A stretch of DNA of 64,000 nt from an uncultured Lachnospiraceae bacterium (GCA_949132985.1 CASCGD010000005.1:1-64000); one strand, 5' to 3'. Numbered from the stretch's first letter, positions 29,849 to 40,253 are shown. Translations and numbers: made by a program. The notes: a model not told the origin generated them from the letters alone.

Positions 29849-30247
29849 TTAAACGATGACTGCGCCGTCAATATTGGTAAAAATGTTGTCGCCCGTGTCC
29901 GCCTGATCCATCGCGGTCACGACCGTCTTGTTCGGCACGTTCACGATAAATGCGAGCGAATCCACAAGCACCAGTGATTCGTTAATTCCCTTTTCACCGG
30001 CTTTAGATACGCCGTCCGCGAGCCGTTTGCTCTGGTCTGCGGAAAGACTGATGTTCCGATCGTTTAACCGGCTTGCGGCGTGCTTGGAAAACCGCAGGGG
30101 GTTCATCGCATCCTGCTTTGCCCGCAGCACTTCGTCAAAGGAAACTTCCGTGCTCTCCCCTGACTCTCTGACATTCTTTTTTAAAAAGGTGTCCGCCACC
30201 TGTTCGATCGAATGAAAACCGTTACGAATCGAATCCATTTGATTCAT
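29849..30247 (-). CDS. TIGR02530-type flagellar operon protein
   Basis: SFDEVLRAKQDAMNPLRFSKHAASRLNDRNISLSADQSKRLADGVSKAGEKGINESLVLVDSLAFIVNVPNKTVVTAMD between flgD and flgE. Confidence 0.88.
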   Translation of the reverse strand: MNQMDSIRNGFHSIEQVADTFLKKNVRESGESTEVSFDEVLRAKQDAMNPLRFSKHAASRLNDRNISLSADQSKRLADGVSKAGEKGINESLVLVDSLAFIVNVPNKTVVTAMDQADTGDNIFTNIDGAVIV

Positions 30248-30273
30248 AATCTCACTCCTGTCTGTAAAGGCTG

Positions 30274-31059
30274 TTATTCAGTAGGCTTTATCGCCTCCCC
30301 ATTGTCGCCCTTGTCTGCTCCGTCGCCGTCGCCCTTGTCACCCTCGCCGTCGCCTTTGTCACCCTCGCCGGATGTAGCGTCATCCTTGTCTCCGCCCGCG
30401 ATCTCATCTCTGATAGCAATCAACACATTCAGCGCCGTCTCCGCTGCGACAAACTTATCCCACGCCTCCTTGCAGTTGTTCTGGATAAACTCCTTCTGGT
30501 AATCCGTCAGCTTGTCAAACTGCTCGCGGATCATCTTGAACGTCTGCTCATCCTTTAAGGATACATTGTCCGCATTGGGAAGCTGCGCAACCGTCTTTTC
30601 GAAATCATCTGCCAGGAAGGTCGCCTCCATATACTCGGTATCCGCCACTGTGTAGAGATCGTCAAGGTTGTAAAGCGCACCGCCCACGGAAAGGTAAATG
30701 TTGCTGCCCTCCTTCTGGACAAAATCAACGGTTCCGGTCACATAGGTAGTCTCTCCGGTTACCGGATTCGTCGGGCGAATAATAACGGTTTTTCCAACAA
30801 GCGCGTTTGCCTGCAGGCTCTCAGCCGTATGCGCCATGTTCTCGGTCGCCTCCACCTGGGTAAAGGTCGCAAGCTGCGCCACATACTCAGTATTGGACTG
30901 AGGCTCTAAGGGATCCTGATACTTCATCTGTGCAACAAGCAGCTTTAAAAAATCCTCCTTGTCAAGCTTGCCCGGCTCTCTTTTCTTTGACGCCGATGTA
31001 CCTTCCGCCGAAGTGTCAACCAACTGGCCGTTTTCCACTTTTTGCCATAACATAGGCAA
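30274..31059 (-). CDS. flgD: Flagellar hook capping protein FlgD
   Basis: LDKEDFLKLLVAQMKYQDPLEPQSNTEYVAQLATFTQVEATENM. Confidence 0.95.
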   Translation of the reverse strand: MPMLWQKVENGQLVDTSAEGTSASKKREPGKLDKEDFLKLLVAQMKYQDPLEPQSNTEYVAQLATFTQVEATENMAHTAESLQANALVGKTVIIRPTNPVTGETTYVTGTVDFVQKEGSNIYLSVGGALYNLDDLYTVADTEYMEATFLADDFEKTVAQLPNADNVSLKDEQTFKMIREQFDKLTDYQKEFIQNNCKEAWDKFVAAETALNVLIAIRDEIAGGDKDDATSGEGDKGDGEGDKGDGDGADKGDNGEAIKPTE

Positions 31060-31099
31060 TTCTCCTTTCTTTCTGAAATTTTCTTTTAAGTATTACTTT

Positions 31100-32656
31100 T
31101 TATGCGATATAATCAACGGTTCCACCGTTGTCACGCATCATTTGTGCGACTAACGCCTCCTCCTCGCTCATCAGTCCGGAAAGCTCGTCAAGGCTGTTCC
31201 GGTCCAGATTTCTCCGTCCGGAGGCTCCGCCTGATGCCTGACGCTCAGCCTGCTCCTGCTGAAGCTGCCCGTTCGCGGATGTATTTCCGTCCAGATTCTG
31301 CTCAAACTCATGGGTCGCAACCGTCACCTCCACGGCCTCCACCTTTAAGCCCTGTGCCTGCAAGGTGGCACGAAGCTCTACCATCTGCGTCTGCAGCGCT
31401 TCCTTCACCTGCTCGTTGGACGCTGCGATCTGTGCGGTCACCGCTCCCTGTTTCTCGGTCACAGTCAAAAACAGTCTTCCAAGACTCTCGGGATTCAGCT
31501 GCATCTCAAGCGTTGTTCCCTCTGCGGATGCAAACGCCCGCGCAAGGCCCTCCATCTGATTCATGAGCTGCTCTACCTCCAGATAGCTGAACGCAGCCTG
31601 GGGTACTTGCGCCTGAGGTGCAGTCTGCACGTTCAAAGGTACCTGTGCCTCCCTAAAAACCGGGGCATGATCCGTCGCGTTTCCAGCCTGATCATCCGTC
31701 TGGGATGTAAACATTTTTTCCTGTTTTCCACCATTGGCATCGGAAAGCATACCGTCCGCGTCATCACCGGCCTGCGCATCCTCCTGCACTTCACCGTTCA
31801 GAGATACCGCCGCCTGTTCCTCCGGGTTTTCCCCGCTTACGACCTGCTGCTCGCCCTCCGCATCTGCAGTATTCTGCATCTGCGCTAAAAGCGCCTGTTC
31901 CTCAGATGTCGCGGGCACTTCCACAGTCTCCTCGCCGGAGTTTCCAACTCCGAAAGCCTCTTCTAAAAATCGGTCAAACTGCTCTTCGAGCTGCTCGGGA
32001 GACGCCTCACCGGTCTGCAATATCTCCGCCACAACCTCCTTCAGCTCGTCGATCTGTGCGGACAGCTGTGCCAGAAGATCCCCAAATGCACCTGCATCCA
32101 GTCCATTCTCTTGCTGAAAGCTTAAAATCAGTCCATTTACCTCCTGGAGCGTCATCTGGAAATTTGCATCCACAAGCAGTGCGCTCACATCGCCGTTTCC
32201 GAAAATGCCCTGTACAACCTGAATCAGATTTTGCGGGTTTAACAGATCCAGCGGAGAGAACCCGAGAGATTCCATCACCTGCGCAAACTCCTCATCCGAA
32301 ACCTGCATCGTCTCCTGAACCGCTTCCTCAACCTTTTTAGCCAGATCAGCTATCTTCTGACCAAAATCGGCCGGATTTACGGTATCCTGCTTTGCCTCGG
32401 AAATGGAACGCATGCCCTGGGAAAACTTTGCATAGCTCTTCTGCACATCTGAGGTATTGCCCAGCGAGAAGATACTGCCCGACACATCCTCATTCTGTTT
32501 CGCAAAGCTTAAATCCTTACCGAAAAGATTTCCGGAACTTTTGCTCATGATGCTCGCGAACTGCTCCAGCACAAGATTTGACTGGTCAACCTTCAAAAAT
32601 GACGCGCCGTCCGTTGCCGGGCTAATTCCTGCGACCAGTTTATCCACCTGTGTCAT
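31100..32656 (-). CDS. fliK: Flagellar hook-length control protein FliK
   Basis: C-terminal EMQLNPESLGRLFLTVTEKQGAVTAQIAASNEQVKEALQTQMVELRATLQAQGLKVEAVEV. Confidence 0.93.
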   Translation of the reverse strand: MTQVDKLVAGISPATDGASFLKVDQSNLVLEQFASIMSKSSGNLFGKDLSFAKQNEDVSGSIFSLGNTSDVQKSYAKFSQGMRSISEAKQDTVNPADFGQKIADLAKKVEEAVQETMQVSDEEFAQVMESLGFSPLDLLNPQNLIQVVQGIFGNGDVSALLVDANFQMTLQEVNGLILSFQQENGLDAGAFGDLLAQLSAQIDELKEVVAEILQTGEASPEQLEEQFDRFLEEAFGVGNSGEETVEVPATSEEQALLAQMQNTADAEGEQQVVSGENPEEQAAVSLNGEVQEDAQAGDDADGMLSDANGGKQEKMFTSQTDDQAGNATDHAPVFREAQVPLNVQTAPQAQVPQAAFSYLEVEQLMNQMEGLARAFASAEGTTLEMQLNPESLGRLFLTVTEKQGAVTAQIAASNEQVKEALQTQMVELRATLQAQGLKVEAVEVTVATHEFEQNLDGNTSANGQLQQEQAERQASGGASGRRNLDRNSLDELSGLMSEEEALVAQMMRDNGGTVDYIA

Positions 32657-32742
32657 CTCATTCCTCCTTTCTTAATAAATATATTTTTTGTCCCTCCGCG
32701 GCGAAAAAGAACCATGTCGCCAAAGCGACCTGCCGCAGACGG

Positions 32743-32764
32743 GGAATCCTGCCTGCAGGATTCC
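32743..32764. repeat. Perfect intergenic palindrome
   Basis: GGAATCCTGC-CT-GCAGGATTCC. Confidence 0.7.
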
Positions 32765-32782
32765 TTTTATATATCAAAGAGC

Positions 32783-33655
32783 CTACGGCTCTAAGATAGC
32801 GGTAATTTTTGCGGCGTTCTCTGCGCTCATCGCAGCCATGATGTCCGCCCTCGCCTGTGCATCCAGTGCCTCCAGAATATCCGCCACAAGCTGAGAATCA
32901 TCGCCCATCATCGTGTCAAAAATCGCCGCAGCACTCTTTGGCTTCATATTCGAATAAGTGGCTATGTATTCCTCCAGCTGTTCGTCCTTTTTCTGCTGTT
33001 CTAACACCTGCCGGTAAATAACCTCTGCATTGACGGGATCAATGGACTCATAGAACTCCTTGTAATTATTTATATCGGGCGCATTTTCGGAAAAAACAAC
33101 CTCTTCATCGAATTTTTGCTTCAATTCCTCAAAGGCCGCCTCGTTCGCCTCATACACCGAGAGCTTCTCCAGCTTTGCCTTCAGCTCCTTAATGCGTTCG
33201 TTCTTATCTCCCAGCTTTTTCTGCGCATCGGAAAGCTCCTTCTCCAGCTGCTTGACATATGCTGTGGCATCAGCAACCGTCTGGTATGGATATTCCTGTT
33301 CCTCGATCGGCGTCTCCACCTCTGGAAGTATCTTGTTCAGATAGGGAACATCCTTTAAAATCGGATGCATGACGGTGGAGCCGAAACCTCCCACGTCCCA
33401 TTTAATGATCAGCACGAGTATTCCAAGCCAAATCGCGATAATAATAATCGTCGCCAAAACGATCGCAATCTTCCCACCTATGCCTCCCTCGTCCTCAAAA
33501 TCCGGATCATCCGGATTATAGCCCTTTTTGAGAAGCTTTTCCCGACGCTTTGCCTCCTTTGCCGCAGCCTTCTCCGCTTTTTTTACAGCTTTCTCCTGAA
33601 TCTGCTCCGCTTTGGATTTTTTGATTTCATTTTCTTCTGCCACAAAAAACACCAC
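32783..33655 (-). CDS. MgtE N-terminal-domain-like flagellar-locus protein (YlxF/FlbB-like)
   Basis: TM + coiled coil + C-terminal YSNMKPKSAAAIFDTMMGDDSQLVADILEALDAQARADIMAAMSAENAAKITAIL. Confidence 0.85.
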   Translation of the reverse strand: MVFFVAEENEIKKSKAEQIQEKAVKKAEKAAAKEAKRREKLLKKGYNPDDPDFEDEGGIGGKIAIVLATIIIIAIWLGILVLIIKWDVGGFGSTVMHPILKDVPYLNKILPEVETPIEEQEYPYQTVADATAYVKQLEKELSDAQKKLGDKNERIKELKAKLEKLSVYEANEAAFEELKQKFDEEVVFSENAPDINNYKEFYESIDPVNAEVIYRQVLEQQKKDEQLEEYIATYSNMKPKSAAAIFDTMMGDDSQLVADILEALDAQARADIMAAMSAENAAKITAILEP

Positions 33656-33663
33656 CTTTACTC

Positions 33664-34110
33664 TTACTCTGTGCGATCATGCCAGGTAAAGCTCACAAGC
33701 TGGTCGATCTCCTTTGCCTCCGCAGCGGCAAGCTCCACCTTAAACTGTTCAAATGCCTTTTCCCGCAGCTTTTCATGCGATTTTCGCTCAATCATAACCG
33801 CATTCAGCCGCTTTCTGGCCAGCTCCAGATTTTTCTCCGCGGCGTGCACCTGCATGATCTGTTCACGGATGAGGGATTTCATCGTGTCAATCGCCCGCTT
33901 GTTTTCCCGGATCTTTAACACATTGATGATCCCGACAGCGAGTTCTTCCGCTTTTTTTTCATATCCGATACGCCGTGCCATGAGCTGTTTCAGCTTCTCA
34001 TTTTCCTGTGCCAAGCGCTGGCTCGCAATGCTGTAGGCAATTTTTTCCTGCTCCTCCAGCTTATATTTTATATCCAGGATACTCTGCATCCGGTATACAA
34101 ATTTTGCCAT
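33664..34110 (-). CDS. fliJ: Flagellar export chaperone FliJ
   Basis: Coiled-coil 148 aa, FYRMQSILDIKYKLEEQEK-like N-terminus, downstream of fliI. Confidence 0.9.
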   Translation of the reverse strand: MAKFVYRMQSILDIKYKLEEQEKIAYSIASQRLAQENEKLKQLMARRIGYEKKAEELAVGIINVLKIRENKRAIDTMKSLIREQIMQVHAAEKNLELARKRLNAVMIERKSHEKLREKAFEQFKVELAAAEAKEIDQLVSFTWHDRTE

Positions 34111-34134
34111 ATTCCTTACCCCAAACTACCATCG

Positions 34135-35451
34135 TTATGCAAAGATTGTCTTTAAAAGCTCCAGCTCCTGCTCAAAATCAAACTTCTCGTCCGTCCTCTG
34201 TAAAAGATACTCGTTCACCGCATGATTCTTCGCAATCGCAAAATCAATCTCGGGGTTGCTGCCATTTTTATAAGCGCCGATATTGATCAAATCCTCCGCC
34301 TCGGAATAGGTCGCCAGAACATGTTTCAGCTTTCCGGAAACCTCCTTTTGTTCATCGGAAACAATGGATGTCATGACACGGGAAATGCTGGCCAGCACAT
34401 CGATGGCCGGATAATGGTTCTTTTGCGCCAGCTTTCGGTTCAGCACGATATGCCCGTCTAAAATACCGCGGGCAGTATCCGTAATCGGCTCATTAAAATC
34501 GTCGCCATCCACAAGTACCGTATACAGACCCGTGATGGAGCCTGCCTGGGATGTACCCGCACGCTCTAAAAGCTTTGGCAGCTCCGCATATACGCTGGGC
34601 GGATATCCGCGGGTTACCGGCGGTTCACCCGATGCCAGACCGATCTCACGCTGCGCCATGGAAAAACGGGTCAGGGAATCCATCATAAGCAGAACATCCC
34701 TGCCCTGGTCCCTGAAATACTCTGCAATCGCCGTAGCCGTCATGGCGGCCTTTTTTCGAATCAGCGCCGGCTTGTCGGAGGTAGCAACCACCACTACAGA
34801 CCGGGCCATGCCCTCAGGGCCCAAATCCCGCTCTATAAACTCCCGTACCTCCCTGCCACGCTCTCCGATCAGAGCGATCACATTGATATCCGCCTTTGTA
34901 TTGCGGGCAATCATACCCATCAGTGTACTTTTTCCGACACCGGAACCGGCAAAAATGCCGATACGCTGGCCCCGCCCCACAGTGAGCAGTCCGTCCACAG
35001 CTTTCACCCCCAAAGGGAGCACCTCTTTGATAATCCTGCGCTTCATCGGGTCCGGCGGAAGACATTCCACCGGATACTGCGTCGGGAGAATCATCTCCCC
35101 GTCAAAGTCGGTCGGCCGCCCCAGGCCGTCTAAGGTGTGGCCCAGCAATTCTGCACCCACACTGACGCTTAAAGGCCGCCCGGTGTTTTCCACAATACAT
35201 CCGACGCCAATGCCGTCCATGTTCTCATAGGGCATGAGCAGCAGCCGGTTTTCATGGAATCCCACCACCTCTGCCATCACAGAGGTTCCCGCCTCCTGAT
35301 CAACAATAATACGGCAAAGATCGTTCAGCTTCGCCTCCGGCCCTATTGATTCCACCGTCAAGCCAACAACCTTTGCCACTTTTCCAAAACAATTATAAAA
35401 TATATGATCCAAAACCTGTAAGTATTTGCTTACATCAACCTGTAAATCCAT
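34135..35451 (-). CDS. fliI: Flagellar export ATPase FliI
   Basis: GIFAGSGVGKSTLMGMIARNTKADINVIALIGERGREVREFIE. Confidence 0.97.
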   Translation of the reverse strand: MDLQVDVSKYLQVLDHIFYNCFGKVAKVVGLTVESIGPEAKLNDLCRIIVDQEAGTSVMAEVVGFHENRLLLMPYENMDGIGVGCIVENTGRPLSVSVGAELLGHTLDGLGRPTDFDGEMILPTQYPVECLPPDPMKRRIIKEVLPLGVKAVDGLLTVGRGQRIGIFAGSGVGKSTLMGMIARNTKADINVIALIGERGREVREFIERDLGPEGMARSVVVVATSDKPALIRKKAAMTATAIAEYFRDQGRDVLLMMDSLTRFSMAQREIGLASGEPPVTRGYPPSVYAELPKLLERAGTSQAGSITGLYTVLVDGDDFNEPITDTARGILDGHIVLNRKLAQKNHYPAIDVLASISRVMTSIVSDEQKEVSGKLKHVLATYSEAEDLINIGAYKNGSNPEIDFAIAKNHAVNEYLLQRTDEKFDFEQELELLKTIFA

Positions 35452-35485
35452 TTCAAGTGATCTCCCTGCCCCCGCAGCTCTTTCC

Positions 35486-36349
35486 TCAGGGCCTCACGCA
35501 AAGGCTTTTCAAATCCCGCACCAGATTATCCAGCTCCACATCCAGACTGCAGTCATAAACACCCGAATCCGCATCAATGACACACTGGCTTTTTGACAGA
35601 TCAGGGTCCATCACAATCTCAATAGACACATCCTCGCCGACCTTTTCCTGCAGCACGCCCTTTTTCTCCCTGAGATACGCCACTTCATCCTCGCAGACGT
35701 GAATCTTATAATGCTTTGTCTCGCGAATACCGCGCATGGCATTCATGACAAGCTGCAGAAGCATCTCCCGCCTGCCGCCAAACTGTATCCGAAACACCTC
35801 GTCAAAAACGGCAAGTATCGTGTCCAGCAGCTTCGGCTCCAGCCCTGCAAGAGCCGCATCGTGCTCTTCCCGCAAACGCTTCTCCAGCTCGGAAAGTCTC
35901 GCTTTCTCCTGATCAAGCTCTGTCTGCGCTTTCTGCTGTGCCTGCTCATAACCCGCCGCATACCCTTCTCTCTGCGCCGTTTCCCGCAAATTTCCTGCTT
36001 CCAAAACCGCCTGCTCGTGTATCGCTTCCGCCTGCTCGGACGCCTCGGCCAAAATCCGCTCTGCTTCCTCCTTTGCCTGCGCCACACGATCCACTTCCGG
36101 CTCCAAAGTTTCTTCTTCCGGTTCCAGATCGAGCCTCTCTGCAAACAGCCCTTCCGTAAACTCAGGCTCGCCGTCCTCCCCGGCGGCTTCCATCGCCTCC
36201 TTGCGCTGCCGCAGCAATTCCTCATGTCTCGCCTGGCGCTGTGCCCGCTCGATAGCCTGCATCTTCTCGGCGATCATTTCATTCGTGTCGATCACACGCT
36301 TCACCTGATCGCCGCTCACCACATAATTATTCCGGTAAAAATTAGACAA
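35486..36349 (-). CDS. fliH: Flagellar assembly protein FliH
   Basis: Charged coiled coil; C-terminal IVMDPDLSKSQCVIDADSGVYDCSLDVELDNLVRDL; between fliG and fliI. Confidence 0.9.
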   Translation of the reverse strand: MSNFYRNNYVVSGDQVKRVIDTNEMIAEKMQAIERAQRQARHEELLRQRKEAMEAAGEDGEPEFTEGLFAERLDLEPEEETLEPEVDRVAQAKEEAERILAEASEQAEAIHEQAVLEAGNLRETAQREGYAAGYEQAQQKAQTELDQEKARLSELEKRLREEHDAALAGLEPKLLDTILAVFDEVFRIQFGGRREMLLQLVMNAMRGIRETKHYKIHVCEDEVAYLREKKGVLQEKVGEDVSIEIVMDPDLSKSQCVIDADSGVYDCSLDVELDNLVRDLKSLCVRP

Positions 36350-37349
36350 TTACCTCGTCACCTCCGCCTCTTGAAATGACAATCTCAGCGGAGTCCTCAA
36401 GCTTGCGGATAACAGCAACAATCTTCTGCTGCGCTTCCTCCACGTCCTTCATACGAACCGGTCCCATAAATTCGATATCCTCCTCGATCATAGACGCAAG
36501 TCGTTTGGAAAGATTCTTCAGGACCACAGCTTTGACCTCTTCATTTGAACCCTTGAGCGCAACCTCCAGGTCGTTGTTGTCCACATCACGCAGCACACGC
36601 TGAATCGCACGGTCGTCCAGCAGCAGAATGTCCTCGAAAACGAACATCTTTTTTCGGATCTCGTCTGCCAGCTCCGGCTCGTCGATCTCCAGAGACTCCA
36701 TAATATGCTTCTCTGTCCCGCGGTCTACGGTATTTAAAATGTTTACGATGGCATCGACACCGCCGACAATCGTATAATCCTGATTTGCAAGTGATGCCAG
36801 CTTGCGCTCCAGCACGCTCTCCACCTCCTTGATCACATCCGGAGAGGTGCGATCCATCAGAGCGATTCGCTTTGCTACATCCGCCTGTTTCTCCGGTGCC
36901 AGCGCTCCCAAAATCACGGATGCCTGGCTGGGTGACAGGTAGGACAAAATCATAGCAATCGTCTGTGGATGTTCGTCCTGAATAAAGTTCAGCACCTGTG
37001 AAGGATCGGTCTTTCGCACAAACTCGAAGGGGCGCACCTGCAAAGATGCCGTAAGCTTTGTGATAACCGACTGTGCCTGTTCTTCTCCCAGCGCTTTGTC
37101 CAAAAGCTCCTTTGCATAGCCGATACCACCCTCCGCGATATACTGCTGAGCCAGACACACCTGATAAAACTCCTCCAAAACCTCTTCCTTGGTCTGCGGC
37201 GACACACTCTTTGTATTCGCGATCTCCAAAGTGAGTTCCTCAATTTCATCCTCTTTCAGATGTTTAAATATATTCGCTGATTTTTCCGGGCCAAGCGCAA
37301 TCAGAAGGATCGCCGCCTTCTGAATGCCGGAATACTCTTCATTCGCCAT
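36342..37349 (-). CDS. fliG: Flagellar motor switch protein FliG
   Basis: YSGIQKAAILLIALGPEKSANIFKHLKEDEIEELTLEIA; ALKGSNEEVKAVVLKNLSKRLASMIEEDIEFMGPVRMKDVEEAQQKI. Confidence 0.97.
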   Translation of the reverse strand: MANEEYSGIQKAAILLIALGPEKSANIFKHLKEDEIEELTLEIANTKSVSPQTKEEVLEEFYQVCLAQQYIAEGGIGYAKELLDKALGEEQAQSVITKLTASLQVRPFEFVRKTDPSQVLNFIQDEHPQTIAMILSYLSPSQASVILGALAPEKQADVAKRIALMDRTSPDVIKEVESVLERKLASLANQDYTIVGGVDAIVNILNTVDRGTEKHIMESLEIDEPELADEIRKKMFVFEDILLLDDRAIQRVLRDVDNNDLEVALKGSNEEVKAVVLKNLSKRLASMIEEDIEFMGPVRMKDVEEAQQKIVAVIRKLEDSAEIVISRGGGDEVIV

Positions 37350-37420
37350 GAACCAAAATCTCCCAACAACTTTTTTATCTTACTAAAACTTTTTTATCCC
37401 AGTCTTTTAATCCTAGTCTT

Positions 37421-39022
37421 TTAATCCCAGTCTTCGTTCAGCCAATTGCGCAGCAGCGACGCCACCGCCTCCGGCTTTTCGTCAACAAAACGCTCGATGA
37501 GCACCCGCGCCTCGGACTTTTCCGAATAGGCGATGTCCTCCATATCGTTCTCCTGCTCTCTCGTGGATGCAAGCAGAGACTCCACGGAAAGCTCCGGCTC
37601 CAGCTCCTGCACCTGCTCCTTTCTGGTGCTGCGGAACACAACATAACCCAGCAATGCAAAAATAAGTACTGCGAGCAGAATCTGGAAATAGTCCGCCGCC
37701 GTCCGTCCGCTTCCGGAGGAATACTGGAACACAGGAACCTCATAAGTAATAATCGAAATGTTTTCCACAGGAAATCCGGTGGCATTTGCCACCAGCTGAT
37801 AAAAGTCCTCGTCTACCTCCGTCTTCACACGAGCGGAATTATCCGCCTTGAACTCCTCGAAGGTGGTGTCCTCCAGCTGTCCTAATTCCCGCATCGTATC
37901 CTCGTTGTAGGTGCGATAGGTCGTGGCAACAAGGGAGATCGATGAGGTGTCGTAATTGACTTCCCCCGAACCGCCGGTGATCTTGCGCAGACGCTCGTTA
38001 AACAGGTACTGTCTCTGGGCATCTGTCGTGGATGATTCGGTGATGTTTCCGTCCTGCGTGACGTAGGAATCCGCATCGTTGGAATCCGTGCCCGGGATCG
38101 CCGCCTGGCCGCCCTGTGCCGTAGATTCGTACTCGCGGGAACTCTGGAGAAATCCTTCCGTTTGTCCCTCCGGATAAGAAAACTCCCGGTTTGTCTCCTC
38201 GACATTGGAAAAATCGATATCGAGATTTAAACCGACTTCTACATTATTAAAAAGCTCGGTGCCGATCATGACACCCTTCACCTCGTTTTTGACCGCCTGC
38301 TCATATTTCTGGCGCAGTGTGAGCTGAGAGCTCGCGATCCCGGCAGAGGACTGCTCGTCTCCGCCTGCAAACAGCGTATTGTTCTCGCTGTCCATAATCG
38401 TGATATGTTCGGTACTGCCGTTGCCCAGCGCAGTGCTGACAAGACGGGCCAGGCCGGCCGCCTGCTCCTCATCCATCTCTCCGTCAAGCTCTAAGGTGAC
38501 AGACGCATAAGCCGGCTCCTTTTTGGCGATGAGCGTCCCGTCATCCTTCGGCAGATTCATCATAATCTCCGCTTCCTTTACATTCGAGAGACTCTCGATG
38601 ATGGTGGAGAGCTTATCCTCCATATACACCTGATAACGACGGTCCTTATCCTGCTCCGTCGTCGTAAACGTACCGTTTAAGGCATCGTCAATCGTAAACC
38701 CGCTCTGGGGAATACTGTTGGAGCCAAGCAGGATACGCGCATCGGCCTCATCCTTTTTGTTAATCGTGAACGAAAGCCCGTCGTCACTGATCTCATAAAC
38801 GATGTCATTATCCGTCAGAAGCTGCTTGACTTCCCCCGCCTGCTTCGTATCCTCGCAGGTTGTCAGCTCAACCATCCTCGGCCTCGACATCGTAAATGCC
38901 AGAAGCCCGATGGCAATCACCACAACCGCAGCGATGCTGACAATAAAAATCTGCTGTTTGCGGTTGAATTTTTTCCACCAGTCCAGAATCCGCTCCCAGA
39001 GCTGTTGTAACCGTTGCTGCAT
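37421..39022 (-). CDS. fliF: Flagellar MS-ring protein FliF
   Basis: TM; VYEISDDGLSFTINKKDEADARILLGSNSIPQSGF; YQVYMEDKLSTIIESLSNVKEAEIMMNLP. Confidence 0.95.
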   Translation of the reverse strand: MQQRLQQLWERILDWWKKFNRKQQIFIVSIAAVVVIAIGLLAFTMSRPRMVELTTCEDTKQAGEVKQLLTDNDIVYEISDDGLSFTINKKDEADARILLGSNSIPQSGFTIDDALNGTFTTTEQDKDRRYQVYMEDKLSTIIESLSNVKEAEIMMNLPKDDGTLIAKKEPAYASVTLELDGEMDEEQAAGLARLVSTALGNGSTEHITIMDSENNTLFAGGDEQSSAGIASSQLTLRQKYEQAVKNEVKGVMIGTELFNNVEVGLNLDIDFSNVEETNREFSYPEGQTEGFLQSSREYESTAQGGQAAIPGTDSNDADSYVTQDGNITESSTTDAQRQYLFNERLRKITGGSGEVNYDTSSISLVATTYRTYNEDTMRELGQLEDTTFEEFKADNSARVKTEVDEDFYQLVANATGFPVENISIITYEVPVFQYSSGSGRTAADYFQILLAVLIFALLGYVVFRSTRKEQVQELEPELSVESLLASTREQENDMEDIAYSEKSEARVLIERFVDEKPEAVASLLRNWLNEDWD

Positions 39023-39048
39023 GACTTATCAATCTCCCTTATGTATCA

Positions 39049-39357
39049 TTACATCTGCATATTCATGATGCTGTTATAAGCTTCCAAAATCTTATCGCGC
39101 ACTGCCACGGTATAGGAAAGCGCCATATTCGCCTTCTGCTGTGCAATCTGAAGATCATGCGCATTATCCGCCTGCCCGAGGGCAAACTGAATTTCCATCT
39201 CCTCCGCCTTATTCTGCAGATCGTTTGTCTCCTCAAGCATATTCAACGCCGTTTTGAAAATCGAGTCGAAACCACCTGTTTTTTCAATTTCTTCCTGCTC
39301 CTGCCAGGACGGGACATAATTCGCCTGCTGTATGTTCTGTATCGCTGATATATCCAC
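39049..39357 (-). CDS. fliE: Flagellar hook-basal body protein FliE
   Basis: DNAHDLQIAQQKANMALSYTVAVRDKILEAYNSIMNMQM. Confidence 0.95.
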   Translation of the reverse strand: MDISAIQNIQQANYVPSWQEQEEIEKTGGFDSIFKTALNMLEETNDLQNKAEEMEIQFALGQADNAHDLQIAQQKANMALSYTVAVRDKILEAYNSIMNMQM

Positions 39358-39370
39358 TGTCTATGCCTCC

Positions 39371-39814
39371 TTAACCCTGTCCGATGCCGATGCCCGCCTG
39401 CACAATGGCCTTGCTGGCCTCGAATGCGGTTGCATTTGCCTCATAGCCGCGGCTCGCATCAATCAGGTTTGTCATCTCTGTCACAATGTTTACGTTCGGG
39501 TAAGACACATAACCGTTCTCATCCGCATCCGGATGGGATGGGTCGTACTCCATAATATAGTCGCTCTCCGTGTCCTCCCGCACCTCGGTCACCTTCACGC
39601 CGGCACCTTTGTAACGGTAGCGCTGGCGGTTGAGTATCTCGTCAAAGGTGTCAAATCGTTTTTCTTGGAAAGCCACCACCTTGCGGCGGTAGGGCGTCCC
39701 GTCTTCCGTTCGGGTTGTCGTTATGTTTGCAATATTCTGTGCGATGACATCCGTCCGAAACCGCTCTGCGGTCATACCCGTGGCGCTGATGTCAAATGAC
39801 TGAAACAATCCCAT
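39371..39814 (-). CDS. flgC: Flagellar rod protein FlgC
   Basis: FDISATGMTAERFRTDVIAQNIANITTTRTEDGTPYRRK. Confidence 0.96.
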   Translation of the reverse strand: MGLFQSFDISATGMTAERFRTDVIAQNIANITTTRTEDGTPYRRKVVAFQEKRFDTFDEILNRQRYRYKGAGVKVTEVREDTESDYIMEYDPSHPDADENGYVSYPNVNIVTEMTNLIDASRGYEANATAFEASKAIVQAGIGIGQG

Positions 39815-39848
39815 CTATATTACCTCCTAATCAAAAATGCCGCTCCGC

Positions 39849-40253
39849 TTATCGTCCGGAGCCAATCGCAGTCTTTAATCTGGAAAATTCCTGCGTCACA
39901 CTGTCCGCAAGAAGCTGATAGCGAAGCTGCTCGGAAGCCAGCTCCACATTCTCAGTATCCACATCCACGTTGTTGCCGTCCAGCCGATAATTATAGCTGT
40001 AAGCCGCCATGTCAAAATGCACCCCTGCGTCAAGATGGTCCAGATGAATATTTTTCACCTTCTCGTCCAGGGAAATCCACTTTGTCTGTTCCAGCTCCTG
40101 CTTTAACAGACTCTCAAAATCCACCTCTCTGCGCTTATAGCCGGGGGTGTTGATATTCGCCAGGTTGTTCGTGATCACGGTTTTTCTCAGATCACTCGCG
40201 TCCAATGCCTTATCCAGCACGTTAATATAGTCATAAGCATTGCTTTGAATCAT
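39849..40253 (-). CDS. flgB: Flagellar rod protein FlgB
   Basis: LDKALDASDLRKTVITNNLANINTPGYKRREVDFESLL. Confidence 0.96.
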   Translation of the reverse strand: MIQSNAYDYINVLDKALDASDLRKTVITNNLANINTPGYKRREVDFESLLKQELEQTKWISLDEKVKNIHLDHLDAGVHFDMAAYSYNYRLDGNNVDVDTENVELASEQLRYQLLADSVTQEFSRLKTAIGSGR

